64,000 bases of DNA from assembly GCA_019694395.1 (NCBI GenBank), contig JAIBCC010000019.1, positions 53,810-117,809 of the forward strand. Direction: 5' to 3'. Shown here one piece after another: positions 15,857 to 25,477 of the stretch. The translations under genes and the position numbers were made by a program. The notes beneath the pieces were generated by a model. It worked only from the letters and a program-made list of their open reading frames with translations, searched no databases and had not been told where the DNA came from. Within the stretch, counting starts at the first letter, position 1. The number at the start of each line of letters is the position of its first letter. The stretch is from Pyrinomonadaceae bacterium. GTDB taxonomy: Bacteria; Acidobacteriota; Blastocatellia; Pyrinomonadales; Pyrinomonadaceae.

Positions 15857-18800
15857 TTAATTCAAAAACCAATAAACCTCGCCGCCTTTGGAAATAATTT
15901 CCCGCTCTAAACTCTTTGTTCCCTGAACTCTGAGAGGCAGCGATAAAATTTCAACCTTCAAATTATCATTTAATCCTAAATTGAAAACAACATCACATTT
16001 TCCCTGATTCTTACTTAAAATAGCAAACAAGTCTTCAAATAAACTTTCATGAACCAGTTTTTCATGAAAACTAATTGCCATTTTTTTAGCCCGCAGCGGA
16101 ACCGCGTCCTCCAAAGAAGTCACTTCTTCAATGATCAAGGTCATTTCCTGACCGTCCACAGATTCAACTTTGGCAGAAATTATTAATAACTCGTCTTCTT
16201 TTAAGATATTGGAGAATTTGGAATAGGCTTCCGCCCATCCTAAACATTTGGCACCGCCGGATTGATCTTCCAGTTTGAAGATGCAAAAACGATTGCCTTT
16301 TTTGCTGAATTTAACCTGAAAACCTGAAACTATTCCTGCCACCGTAATTATTTCCCCGGGTGAAACCTCTGAAAAATCGGCAATGTTCTTAATTCCCATT
16401 TCTTCCAAAGTTTGTAGATGTTCATCAAGAGGATGGTTGGAAAGATAAAATCCAACTGCTGATTTTTCCTCCTGAGAGAGTTTTAATTGCGTCCAGGGTT
16501 CTGTAACAGGTAGCTCCTCATCTATTTGACTAAAACCGTCCTCAGTGTCTCCAAAAAGCCCTCCTTGACCTCTCAATTTATCGTTCCAATTCTTCTGAGC
16601 CCGGGAAAGTGAGGAATCAATTCCGGCATATAATTTCGCCCGCCATAAATTAACAGAACAATTTGCCGGTTTTATAGAATCAAAAGCCCCGGCGCAAATT
16701 AAACTTTCCAAACCCCGACGATTGATCGAGCCCTGATCTAAACGAGAGGTAAAATCAAAAAGGGAAGAGAATCTGCCTTTTTTACGAGCCTCCAAAATTG
16801 ACTGAACACTGCTTGAGCCGATCCCCTTGATAGCATTCAAACCGAACCGCACAGCATTATTCAAAGGTGTAAATCCCGCATCACTTTCATTAACATCCGG
16901 TGGAAGAAGTTTAAGCCCGGCATGCCGCAGCTCATTTGAATACTTGTAGATTTTTGTCGTATCCTGCGATTCATTGGATAAAACGCTTGCATAAAAATAA
17001 GCAGGATAATGCGCTTTAAGATAAGCAGTTTGGAATGCTAAATAAGCATACGCAACTGAGTGACTTCTATTGAAACCATAGTCAGCAAATTGCTTCATCA
17101 AGTCAAAAACCTTTTCAGCTTTATCTTTCGGAATTCCTCTTTCGATCGAGCCGTTGATAAACTTTTCTTCATGAACTGCCATTTCCTCACGTTTCTTCTT
17201 ACCCATGGCACGACGCATCATGTCGGCTTCACCTAAAGAATATCCCGCCAGTTTTTGCGCCAGCTGCATAATCTGTTCCTGATAAACCAAAATCCCGTAA
17301 GTATTGTTCAAAATATCTTTCATTTGCGGAACTAAATAAGTGACTTTTTTCTCTCCGCGGTGCCTTGCAATAAAATCATCAACCATTCCGCCGTCCAATG
17401 GACCGGGACGGTATAAAGCATTTAAAGCAGCTAAATCTTCCAGTTCTTTTGGCTTTAAACGCCGACAAATTTCCTGCATTCCGGATGATTCAAATTGAAA
17501 AATAGCTTCCGTTCGCCCTTCGCCAAACAATGCCATTGAATCTTTATCGTTCAAATCCACCAAACTCCAATCAATTTCAACTCCAGTTTTTTCCTTAAGC
17601 GCATTTAAGCAATCGCTTATTATTGTCAGAGTGGTTAAAGCAAGGAAATCCATTTTAAGCATTCCGACCTTTTCCAGATCTGTCATGGTATATTGGCTGG
17701 TCAATTCGTTTTTGCTAGAGATGGCAATCGGAACTAATTCATGCAAGGGTTTTGGGGAAATCACTACTCCGGCGGCATGAACTGAAGAGTGTCTGGAACA
17801 GCCCTCTAAACGCCTCGCCAAATCAACTAATTCTTTTACCTTTTCGTTGGTATTGATGGACTTTCTTAAATCTTCTACCTGCTCCAACGCCTGTGAAATA
17901 CTTATATTTCTACCCCGAACCGGGGGCGGAATTAATTTAGCAATTTTTTCAACTTCAGCGTAAGGCATATCTAAAGCTCGTCCAACGTCTTTTATTGCCG
18001 CTTTTGAAGCCATAGTTCCAAAAGTTATGATTTGACAAACCGAATCGCGCCCGTAAACCTCTGTTACATGATTTATGACCTCACCGCGACCACGAACACA
18101 AAAGTCAATGTCAATATCCGGCATTGACACCCGTTCCGGATTTAAGAACCGTTCAAACAGTAAATCATACTGAATCGGATCTACATCAGTAATTTCCAAA
18201 CAATAGGCAACTAAAGAACCCGCCGCTGAGCCCCGCCCAGGTCCCACCGGAATTCCTTTTTCCTTGGCATATCGGATAAATTCCCAAACGATCAGAAAAT
18301 AACCCGGAAACCCCATGTTTTTAATCGTTTGAATCTCAATCTGAATACGTTTTTCATAATCTTCAAGGCTATATTTTAAGGTATTTTCTTTTTGCTGGGG
18401 TAGCCAAACCGAATTTTTTCTTTTTTGAAATCCTTCCATAACAACTAATTCAAAATAGTCATCAGTTGTTTCGCAATTGGCTTCGACCGGAATCGGAAAG
18501 GTCGGAAGAGTTAAATTATCTCCGCTTGGAAGTTTCATTTCGCACATTTCAGCAATTTCCAGTGTTTTATTCAAAGCGTCAGGTAATTCATTTCCAAAAA
18601 TTTCCCACATTTCCTCGGCTGAACGAACATAAAATTCATTACTGCCCAATCTTGTCCGGGAAGCGTCATTGACGGTTTTTCCATCCGAAATGCAATACAA
18701 AAGTTCATGTGCCCTTGAATCTTCCGGTGTCAAATAATGGGCATCATTTGTAGCAACTATTGGAATTTCAATTTTACGGGACAAATCAATTAAATCACGG

Positions 18801-19393
18801 TAGATGTTTTTTTCAGCCTCCAAACCATGATCCTGGATTTCCAGAAAGAAATTTCCTTTCCCGAAAATATCTTCCAATTCTTTGGATTTATTAATTGCTT
18901 CGTCAAAGTTTTTTTGTTGTAAAAAATGCCAGACTGCCCCCTTAAATCCGCCGGAAAGGGCTATCAAACCATTTGAAAACTGTGACAACAACTCTTTATC
19001 TATTCGCGGTTTATAATGTAATCCTTCAGTAAATGCTTTAGAGGCTAAATGAGCTAAATTAAAATAACCTTCCAAATTTTTTGCCAATAAAACCAAATTG
19101 TAATAGGGTCTTTCACCGGCTTTTAAATTTGAACTTTTATCAAAACGACTGCCAAAAGTTATGAAAGCCTCATAACCAATGATCGGTTTGATTCCATTTG
19201 CCTTCATTGTGTTATAAAATGAGATCGCACCATACATATTTCCGTAGTCTGTAATGGCACAGGAACCCATTTCCAATTCATTCAAACGTTTTGCTAATGG
19301 TTTGAGTTGGATTGCGCTCTCCAAAAGGCTATAATCGGTGTGCAGATGCAAATGAACAAAATCTTTTGACTTTTTGGACTTTGTATTCTCCAT
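15857..19393 (-). CDS. dnaE: DNA polymerase III, alpha subunit
   Basis: The 1178-residue protein is a DnaE1-type replicative polymerase. The PHP domain begins at about residue 12 (FVHLHLHTDYSLLESA), the catalytic aspartates are in SMPDIDIDFCVRGRGE near 430, and the palm segment SRHSSVHAAGVVIS follows. An OB-fold domain with GEIITVAGIVSGF lies near residue 1010, then a tau-binding tail. Several PHP metal ligands appear intact (HLHLH, DYGNMYG). The start codon is only 6 bp from the divergent miaB start, and no Shine-Dalgarno is visible, so its promoter must lie inside miaB; a TTGACA on the minus strand at 19430-19435 is a candidate -35. Confidence 0.97.
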   Translation of the reverse strand: MENTKSKKSKDFVHLHLHTDYSLLESAIQLKPLAKRLNELEMGSCAITDYGNMYGAISFYNTMKANGIKPIIGYEAFITFGSRFDKSSNLKAGERPYYNLVLLAKNLEGYFNLAHLASKAFTEGLHYKPRIDKELLSQFSNGLIALSGGFKGAVWHFLQQKNFDEAINKSKELEDIFGKGNFFLEIQDHGLEAEKNIYRDLIDLSRKIEIPIVATNDAHYLTPEDSRAHELLYCISDGKTVNDASRTRLGSNEFYVRSAEEMWEIFGNELPDALNKTLEIAEMCEMKLPSGDNLTLPTFPIPVEANCETTDDYFELVVMEGFQKRKNSVWLPQQKENTLKYSLEDYEKRIQIEIQTIKNMGFPGYFLIVWEFIRYAKEKGIPVGPGRGSAAGSLVAYCLEITDVDPIQYDLLFERFLNPERVSMPDIDIDFCVRGRGEVINHVTEVYGRDSVCQIITFGTMASKAAIKDVGRALDMPYAEVEKIAKLIPPPVRGRNISISQALEQVEDLRKSINTNEKVKELVDLARRLEGCSRHSSVHAAGVVISPKPLHELVPIAISSKNELTSQYTMTDLEKVGMLKMDFLALTTLTIISDCLNALKEKTGVEIDWSLVDLNDKDSMALFGEGRTEAIFQFESSGMQEICRRLKPKELEDLAALNALYRPGPLDGGMVDDFIARHRGEKKVTYLVPQMKDILNNTYGILVYQEQIMQLAQKLAGYSLGEADMMRRAMGKKKREEMAVHEEKFINGSIERGIPKDKAEKVFDLMKQFADYGFNRSHSVAYAYLAFQTAYLKAHYPAYFYASVLSNESQDTTKIYKYSNELRHAGLKLLPPDVNESDAGFTPLNNAVRFGLNAIKGIGSSSVQSILEARKKGRFSSLFDFTSRLDQGSINRRGLESLICAGAFDSIKPANCSVNLWRAKLYAGIDSSLSRAQKNWNDKLRGQGGLFGDTEDGFSQIDEELPVTEPWTQLKLSQEEKSAVGFYLSNHPLDEHLQTLEEMGIKNIADFSEVSPGEIITVAGIVSGFQVKFSKKGNRFCIFKLEDQSGGAKCLGWAEAYSKFSNILKEDELLIISAKVESVDGQEMTLIIEEVTSLEDAVPLRAKKMAISFHEKLVHESLFEDLFAILSKNQGKCDVVFNLGLNDNLKVEILSLPLRVQGTKSLEREIISKGGEVYWFLN

Positions 19394-19399
19394 AGTTTT

Positions 19400-20725
19400 A
19401 TGAAAAAGGTTTATTTAGAAACTTTTGGCTGTCAAATGAACGTGTCTGACTCGGAAAGAGTCGCCACGCTGCTCGAAACAAAAGGTTTTGAAATCACGCC
19501 CAATGAAGATTCGGCGGATGTAATTTTATTTAATACCTGCTCGGTCAGGGAAAAGGCTGAACACAAACTTTATACGAGAGTCGGACAGGTTCGCAACTCC
19601 TCAAAACAAAAACCGATGGTCGGAGTTTTAGGTTGTGTAGCCCAACTTGAAGGAGAGACGTTATTTGAACAAAATCGTGGAATCGATTTTGTTTTGGGCA
19701 CAAAAGCGGTTGGACGGGTTCATGAAGCTATCGAAGAGGTAGATCGAACCAATAAAAGATTTTTGGATCTAGGTGAACGAGAAGAGAATTATGACTGGAG
19801 CGTCTCTGATTCACAAAGACAAACACCTCACATCGCATTTGTTCCCATTATCGAAGGCTGCAATAAATTTTGCACTTATTGTATTGTTCCTTTTTCCAGA
19901 GGAAGAGAACGCAGTCTGCCTGGCTCTGAAATTATCCGTGAGGTTTTGGAGTTAAAACGAAAGGGAGTCAAGGAAATTCACTTAATTGGTCAAAATGTAA
20001 ATAGTTACAGACCAAAATCTGATACAGGACTGGAAACTTTTTCAGGTGCCACTCCTTTTTCAAAATTGTTAAGAGCCGTCGCAGCCACAGGTATGGAAAG
20101 AATTAAGTTTACAACTTCTTTTCCGAGAGACTTTCATCCTGATATAGTTAAAGCAATAGATGAACACCAAAATCTTTGTAATTGGGTTCATTTACCGGTT
20201 CAATCTGGTAGTGATAAAATCCTCAAAGCAATGCGCCGGGGACATACGATCGAAAATTATAAACAGAGAATTGATGTAATCAAACAATCCCCCAGAAATA
20301 TTTCTTTAACCACAGATATAATTGTCGGTTTCCCGGGCGAAACAATTGAAGATTTTGAGGATACAAAGAATTTATTTGAATATTGCCAATATGATAGCGC
20401 CTATATATTCAGGTATTCGGTTAGAAAAGGAACCCCTTCCGCTGAATTAAATGATGATGTTCCTTTGAAGGAAAAAACCCGTCGGTTTTTAGAACTTGAG
20501 AATTTACAAAAGGATATTCAAAACAAGGTTTTAGCAAGTTATCTTAACAAAGAAGTTGAGGTTCTGGTCGAAAGAAAAAGTTCCAAAAATGAAGATCAAA
20601 TGACTGGACATACTACCTGTCACAAAGTGGTAAATTTTATTGGCTCTAATGACTTACTTGGAAAAATTATTAATGTTAAAATAACCGAAAGTAAAAGCAA
20701 CACTTTGTTTGGAGTCGTTTTGTAA
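19400..20725 (+). CDS. miaB: tRNA-2-methylthio-N6-dimethylallyladenosine synthase MiaB
   Basis: The 441-residue radical-SAM methylthiotransferase has the UPF0004 domain first (VYLETFGCQMNVSDSERV, and C-containing motifs near residues 46 and 80 for the auxiliary cluster). The radical-SAM CxxxCxxC follows in CNKFCTYCIVPFSRGRERS near 155, and a TRAM domain ends the protein. It adds a methylthio group to i6A37 of tRNA. The miaA gene that makes its substrate is not in the window. Translation starts 6 bp from the divergent dnaE start with no Shine-Dalgarno. The next gene follows after 5 bp, so this begins an operon running to parB. Confidence 0.96.
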   Translation: MKKVYLETFGCQMNVSDSERVATLLETKGFEITPNEDSADVILFNTCSVREKAEHKLYTRVGQVRNSSKQKPMVGVLGCVAQLEGETLFEQNRGIDFVLGTKAVGRVHEAIEEVDRTNKRFLDLGEREENYDWSVSDSQRQTPHIAFVPIIEGCNKFCTYCIVPFSRGRERSLPGSEIIREVLELKRKGVKEIHLIGQNVNSYRPKSDTGLETFSGATPFSKLLRAVAATGMERIKFTTSFPRDFHPDIVKAIDEHQNLCNWVHLPVQSGSDKILKAMRRGHTIENYKQRIDVIKQSPRNISLTTDIIVGFPGETIEDFEDTKNLFEYCQYDSAYIFRYSVRKGTPSAELNDDVPLKEKTRRFLELENLQKDIQNKVLASYLNKEVEVLVERKSSKNEDQMTGHTTCHKVVNFIGSNDLLGKIINVKITESKSNTLFGVVL

Positions 20726-20730
20726 AAGTT

Positions 20731-21210
20731 ATGTTTGTTGAAGTAAAAGTTGGCGCATTAATAATGGATCCCAATAGCAATACACCGATAGTCGTTTTAA
20801 AAGGCGTGGATGGAGAAGCCATACTTCCTATTTGGGTTGGTGCCTATGAAGCCAATGCAATTGCTTTGGAAATTGAAAAAATTGTTTCACCCAGACCAAT
20901 GACCCACGATCTTTTACGAAATATTATAACTGAACTTAAATGTCAGGTTGAAAAAATTCTTGTCAGTGATCTTCTTGATAACACTTTTTACGCAATCATC
21001 GAAATAAAAGACATTGAAGGTAATATAATTTCAATCGATGCACGTCCTTCGGACGCAATTGCCCTAGCTCTAAGAACTGATTGCCCAATTTTTGTTGCCA
21101 AGAAGGTATTGGATATTTCAAATGCTTCAACTTCATTGCAACCAAAATTAGACGAAGAATTTGAAGAGACACAAAAACCCTTGGAAGAATGGCCTGATTT
21201 AATCGGATAA
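20731..21210 (+). CDS. Bifunctional nuclease family protein (DUF151)
   Basis: The 159-residue protein matches the BFN/DUF151 family: VKVGALIMDPNSNTPIVVLKG at the start, LPIWVGAYEANAIALEIEK, then RPMTHDLL and the conserved IDARPSDAIALALRTDCPIFV. Plant and bacterial members have been reported with DNase and RNase activity, but the physiological role in bacteria is unclear. It is commonly found next to miaB, as here (5-bp gap), which suggests a link with RNA metabolism. ParA starts 9 bp downstream. No Shine-Dalgarno is evident. Confidence 0.9.
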   Translation: MFVEVKVGALIMDPNSNTPIVVLKGVDGEAILPIWVGAYEANAIALEIEKIVSPRPMTHDLLRNIITELKCQVEKILVSDLLDNTFYAIIEIKDIEGNIISIDARPSDAIALALRTDCPIFVAKKVLDISNASTSLQPKLDEEFEETQKPLEEWPDLIG

Positions 21211-21219
21211 AAACAAAAA

Positions 21220-21975
21220 ATGATAATCTCTATTGCAAATCAAAAAGGTGGGGTAGGGAAAACTACAACAGCAATTAATTTAGCCGCAGCTTGCGCTTTA
21301 CAAAAGAAAAAAGTTCTCCTAATTGATCTGGATCCACAAGGAAACAGTTCTTTATCATTTATTGACCTGGGAACGGTTGATGGAAGCGCTTATGAACTTT
21401 TTACTGAGGTTGAACAACCTTGGGAAACTTTTACCTATTCAACTAATGTTAAAAACCTGGATTTAGTTCCGGCACGAATAAATTTAGCCAAATTGGAAGC
21501 CAAATTGGTGGGCGATTTTGATGCAATTTTTCGGTTAAGAGACAGAATCGAACAAGTTCGCTCACAATATGACATTGTTTTTCTTGATACCCCCCCAACT
21601 CTTGGGTTAATTACAGTTAATGCCTTGGTAGCTTCTACACATGTTATAATTCCGATCCAATCATCATATTTCGCCTTAGAGGGAACTGATGATCTTTTGG
21701 AAACTATTGAAAAGGTTCGCTCACGCCCTAATCCTGAACTTGAGATTCTCGGTGTTTTAGTAACTCTTTTTGATAAACGAACTGCTCTTTCACGTGATGT
21801 CGAAACTCATATCCGTAAAGTATTTGGAAAAAAAGCATTTAATACTATGATTACTCGAAGCGTGAGGTTGGAAGAATCACCGGCACATAAAGAAACCATT
21901 TTTACCTATGCCCCTAATTCAAGCGGTGCAAATGAATACGCCAAACTTTCCAAGGAGGTTCTAAAACGTGGCTAA
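21220..21975 (+). CDS. parA: Chromosome-partitioning ATPase ParA (Soj)
   Basis: The 251-residue protein is a short, chromosomal-type ParA without an N-terminal HTH. The deviant Walker A is KGGVGKTTTAINLA at residues 9-22, Walker A' is VFLDTPPTLGLI, and the ATP-dependent DNA-binding surface follows. With ParB it moves the origin region to the cell poles. It overlaps parB by 8 bp. A partial parS-like core (TTTCACGTGA) occurs within the gene near 21790, but outer positions do not match. The presence of chromosomal parAB usually marks the origin-proximal part of a chromosome. Confidence 0.95.
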   Translation: MIISIANQKGGVGKTTTAINLAAACALQKKKVLLIDLDPQGNSSLSFIDLGTVDGSAYELFTEVEQPWETFTYSTNVKNLDLVPARINLAKLEAKLVGDFDAIFRLRDRIEQVRSQYDIVFLDTPPTLGLITVNALVASTHVIIPIQSSYFALEGTDDLLETIEKVRSRPNPELEILGVLVTLFDKRTALSRDVETHIRKVFGKKAFNTMITRSVRLEESPAHKETIFTYAPNSSGANEYAKLSKEVLKRG

Positions 21976-22840
21976 AAGAGGGTTACCAACAGGAATTTCG
22001 ATGCGGCATGATTCACATTACGTTGAAGAGTTGGCTCGTTCAAATCGTAGTATTGGAAAAATTTTACCTATTGATAAAATTGAACCTAATCCCGACCAAC
22101 CAAGAACTGAAATCGGTGATTTAACTGAACTTACAAATTCTATCAAAGAAAAAGGGGTGCTTGAACCACTTTTGGTAAAGCCAAATAAAGATGGAACTTG
22201 GATGATAATTGCCGGAGAAAGACGTTGGCGTGCTTCAAACCTAGCTGGCTTAAAAGAAGTTCCTTGTATTGAGCTTGATTTAGACGAAAACTCTGTTGCA
22301 GAAATAGCTCTCATTGAAAACCTTCAGCGTAAGGATTTGACCATCTGGGAGGAAGCAGACGGACTCGCCGCACTCAGCAACAGATTTGGTTACAAACACG
22401 AAGAAATTGCCAAAAAGATTGGTAAAAGCCGCACTACTGTTACCGAGTGCCTGACTATTGCCGGAATACCTGATTCAATTAGAGAAAAATGCAGGGTTGG
22501 CAACATCACTGCCAAATCAACCCTCCTTGAAATTGCGCGTCAATTTGACGATGCGTCAATGCACAATTTTGTGGATAACATTAGCAGCCAAAATTTAACC
22601 AGAGAGGAAATAAGACAAACCGCTCGTCCGCAATTAAAACCAATTGTTGAAAAATCTGAAAAATCCCGTCTGAAAGTTAAAGAGAGACTTGACCCAATAA
22701 TTACAAATAATTTTACTTATCAGGCTGAAGATAATAGTTTTACCTTGAATGTTAACTTCAATAAATCATTTGAAAAGAGAGATGTTTTGCGTGCGTTAAA
22801 AGAAGCATTTGAGTCTGTTAAAGGTAGTTCCTCCTCTTAA
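21968..22840 (+). CDS. parB: Chromosome-partitioning protein ParB (Spo0J)
   Basis: The 290-residue protein begins at a GTG inside parA. The N-terminal CTPase/ParB domain shows IEPNPDQPR at about residue 40, the arginine patch GERRWRAS near 82 and LIENLQRKDL near 117. The HTH that reads parS follows (HEEIAKKIGKSRTTVTECL), and the C-terminal dimerisation domain ends the protein. Length is typical of chromosomal ParB. It closes the miaB-bfn-parA-parB run. The 81-bp gap after it holds an exact copy of the 12-mer and no clear terminator. Confidence 0.95.
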   Translation: MAKRGLPTGISMRHDSHYVEELARSNRSIGKILPIDKIEPNPDQPRTEIGDLTELTNSIKEKGVLEPLLVKPNKDGTWMIIAGERRWRASNLAGLKEVPCIELDLDENSVAEIALIENLQRKDLTIWEEADGLAALSNRFGYKHEEIAKKIGKSRTTVTECLTIAGIPDSIREKCRVGNITAKSTLLEIARQFDDASMHNFVDNISSQNLTREEIRQTARPQLKPIVEKSEKSRLKVKERLDPIITNNFTYQAEDNSFTLNVNFNKSFEKRDVLRALKEAFESVKGSSSS

Positions 22841-22865
22841 ACCATCATATTAACACATAATCTTT

Positions 22866-22877
22866 ATTATCGGACGC
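22866..22877 (+). repeat. 12-mer RTTATCRGACGC, copy 6 (intergenic)
   Basis: The plus strand reads ATTATCGGACGC between convergent parB and the beta-helix gene. ATTAAC before it and GTTAAT after it form a short inverted repeat around the 12-mer, as at the other intergenic copy (12887). Confidence 0.8.
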
Positions 22878-22921
22878 AGTTAATGTATTTGAGTTTATGC
22901 CCTATTAATCCTAATTCCGTT

Positions 22922-25273
22922 CTATTCCGAAAGTTTAATTGAGATTTTAATTTCTTTTTGATTACGGTAAATTATTGCTTCTGAATAACCTTGCCATTTA
23001 ATTTTTTGAAATTCCTCCATCAAACCAAATAAATTATTTGTCATAGCATTTCCGAGCCTTAATAAAACATCGCCTTTTTTTAAACCATTTTTTTCTGCTA
23101 AAGAATTGCTTGGAACTTCAAGAAACAAAATACCTTTAGCTTCACTTAAACCAAATGCTGATTGTTCTTCCAATGTTTCAATTCCTTTAACCTTTGCATT
23201 TTGCCAAATTGTGACTTCGCTTTTAGCCTTTGAAAATTCTGTAAGAATTTGCGGAAAAATAGGCTCCAATGCTAATTTTTTGAGTGAAACAGAGGTTACT
23301 CCGAAATCCATTGGGAAATTCTTAAATCCTATGCTAAAGACTTGAGAATTAGCTTTTATTTGATAGTTTCCTGATTTTGGGTTTGTAAATTCGGGTTTTC
23401 CGGTTTTGCTTTTTGCATCTAAATTTTTCTGTTTTGCATAATTTAACCCATCCTCCGAAAGGAAATAATTCCTATCAATGATTTTTCCCCAATGCTCATT
23501 AAGAATCGGAGCATACGAAATTGTAACTATGTTATTTTCAAATGAGTCATTACTGTTTTTGAGCCAAACGTGAGGATGTAAAGTATTGTTTATCAAGATG
23601 TTATTAAAAACTTTTCGGTGATAACCCTCCCTTAACTTTAAGCCCCCATTAAGCAAAACATTATTATAGATTTCATAATTTGTGCTGCCATCGTCCAAAT
23701 CTATGTCCCACCCATGATCACACCTAAATCTATTATTTCTAATAATTATCGGCTTAATCACATCAAGCAGTTCAATTCCCTTTTTTTCAGCCACAACTTT
23801 TTCTATTTTTTCCCGATCAGGCTGCCAAAATCTATCCCGCCCCCAGGAATTAAACGCTCCGTTATCTCCTGTTTCCAAAACGGTGTCAAAAACGTCATTA
23901 TACTCAATGATATGTCCGCCCCAAGTCCCTCCGCCAACATTAATTCCGGCTCTTGGTGTATGGTAAATGCTGTTATGACTGACTTTAATATTGGTAGACA
24001 TATCAATATCAATGCCTGCCGTTTGCTTTTCTATTAAGCCGATATGATGAATTAAATTGCCTTCTGCAACACAATTTTGAGGAAAATCGTTAATTTTTGG
24101 TCCGGGTTGAAAATCAATTTCATTTATCGGAAATATTTGCCCATATTGAAAAGCAGGCGAACGAACCACCTTTGGGTTGCCTACAAAAAGTATCCCGCTT
24201 GCTCCCAAATTGTAAAGATGGTTATCTTTTATGACATCATTTTTGTTGTAATTGCTTAAAAAGATTGCATTTCCGCCAATTTCATCAAAAATACAATCGG
24301 AAATTTGTATATTTTCCGTTCCTTCCAACAAAACTGCACCACCACGATACAACATCCAGTCGCTTCGGAGCATCGGCTCTTTTGTTTTCATAAAAGTCCA
24401 GTTTGTTTGCGTAAAGTGAAGTTTCTGTATGGAAATATTTTTCAATGGTTTCTGCATATCGCCTTTCAGAACCAATAATTGATCAATAGTGCCAATTGTG
24501 ATATGCGATTTTTTCAGATCAACTCCAACTGGTGGAATAAGATAGAGAGTTTTAGTTTCTTTATCGTAAAACCATTCGCCTGGCGCATCTAATTCTTCAA
24601 AAACATTTTCGACAAACCGAAATTCTTTGTGCAAAGAGGATTCGCGGTTGATTTGCCAACCGCCCTCCAGAATCAGATTTCCCTTTTCATCCTTACCTTT
24701 TGAAATGTAATGCAGGCTTCCCCAACGATAATTTTGTAATCCGTGAACAAACACATTTTGATAATTCTTCCAAAAACTGATTCGGTTCGGGTCAATCGCA
24801 TCTTCCGCAGTTCCGTTAAAAGGTTTTGAACTTTTATCAAAATTCGGATAACGTGCCATTCTGAGACTTTTACCATTCAAATAAACTCTATCCGGCGACT
24901 CTCTTAAATTTATTTTGGCTTGCCAGATATTTTTTTTAAACGGCTGCCAATCAACTTGAAAAGGTTTCGAACCGATAATTTTGACTTTTTCGTTTTGATA
25001 AGCTCGGATTGTTAGTGATTTTGTTTTTAATTCGTCTGAATTTAAAACAATCGTTTTTTCAAGGTAGTAATTTCCCTCTCGAACTTCGATAATGACATCT
25101 TTATCAACTAATTTTTGAGCTTGTTTAAGAGCTACATCCAGTGAATTAAATGGCTTGGCAATAGTTCCGACGGAATTTGACTGCCCCTTTTCGGACACAA
25201 AAATTTTTACTTGAGCTAAAACGTTGATGGCTGAAATGAGGGATAAAATCAGCACTATAAGCAGTATTTTCAT
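22922..25273 (-). CDS. Secreted right-handed parallel beta-helix protein with C-terminal PDZ domain
   Basis: The protein of about 783 residues has a signal peptide (MKILLIVLILSLISAINVLAQ). The opening KIFVSEKGQSNSVGTIAKPFNSL matches the start of many pectate-lyase-like proteins. The middle carries repeated coil rungs (DNHLYNLGASGILFVGN, GNLIHHIG, NVFDTV, NNRFRCDHGWDIDLDDGS), typical of carbohydrate-active parallel beta-helices. Near the end, NSLAEKNGLKKGDVLLRLGN is a PDZ core. Substrate cannot be told; polysaccharide cleavage is the common role. A longer frame starts at a TTG seven codons upstream, but this ATG fits the signal peptide. It is convergent with parB and stands alone. Confidence 0.78.
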   Translation of the reverse strand: MKILLIVLILSLISAINVLAQVKIFVSEKGQSNSVGTIAKPFNSLDVALKQAQKLVDKDVIIEVREGNYYLEKTIVLNSDELKTKSLTIRAYQNEKVKIIGSKPFQVDWQPFKKNIWQAKINLRESPDRVYLNGKSLRMARYPNFDKSSKPFNGTAEDAIDPNRISFWKNYQNVFVHGLQNYRWGSLHYISKGKDEKGNLILEGGWQINRESSLHKEFRFVENVFEELDAPGEWFYDKETKTLYLIPPVGVDLKKSHITIGTIDQLLVLKGDMQKPLKNISIQKLHFTQTNWTFMKTKEPMLRSDWMLYRGGAVLLEGTENIQISDCIFDEIGGNAIFLSNYNKNDVIKDNHLYNLGASGILFVGNPKVVRSPAFQYGQIFPINEIDFQPGPKINDFPQNCVAEGNLIHHIGLIEKQTAGIDIDMSTNIKVSHNSIYHTPRAGINVGGGTWGGHIIEYNDVFDTVLETGDNGAFNSWGRDRFWQPDREKIEKVVAEKKGIELLDVIKPIIIRNNRFRCDHGWDIDLDDGSTNYEIYNNVLLNGGLKLREGYHRKVFNNILINNTLHPHVWLKNSNDSFENNIVTISYAPILNEHWGKIIDRNYFLSEDGLNYAKQKNLDAKSKTGKPEFTNPKSGNYQIKANSQVFSIGFKNFPMDFGVTSVSLKKLALEPIFPQILTEFSKAKSEVTIWQNAKVKGIETLEEQSAFGLSEAKGILFLEVPSNSLAEKNGLKKGDVLLRLGNAMTNNLFGLMEEFQKIKWQGYSEAIIYRNQKEIKISIKLSE

Positions 25274-25390
25274 AACTTTCAATTTTTTTAACAAAATAAC
25301 AAAAATTAGTGGTTTTTTCTAGATTTTTTAATTTAGACACCTAACTTTTAAGGTTTGTAACTTTTTATTAAAAATAGAAAATCCCTGCTT

Positions 25391-25419
25391 TTGACACTTT
25401 AACCTCAAAAAGTTAAAAT
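25391..25419 (+). promoter_or_regulatory. Sigma-70-type promoter of metK
   Basis: TTGACA (25391-25396), a 17-bp spacer and TAAAAT (25414-25419) form a near-consensus promoter, leaving a leader of about 50 bases before the TTG start. I see no SAM-riboswitch core in this leader. Confidence 0.75.
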
Positions 25420-25477
25420 TTATCTTTTGTAATTCAAGCCCGAATTTAACATATTTCTAATCAAGGAGTTTTCTAAA

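Noticed and set aside
21790..21806. parS-like sequence inside parA (TTTCACGTGA core)
   Set aside because: Only about 11 of 16 positions agree with the usual parS palindrome and the outer arms fail, so it is not called as a site.
25420..25477. SAM riboswitch in the metK leader
   Set aside because: The leader is about 50 bases, AT-rich and lacks any of the known SAM-riboswitch cores; only a promoter and a TTG start with AAGGAG are supported.
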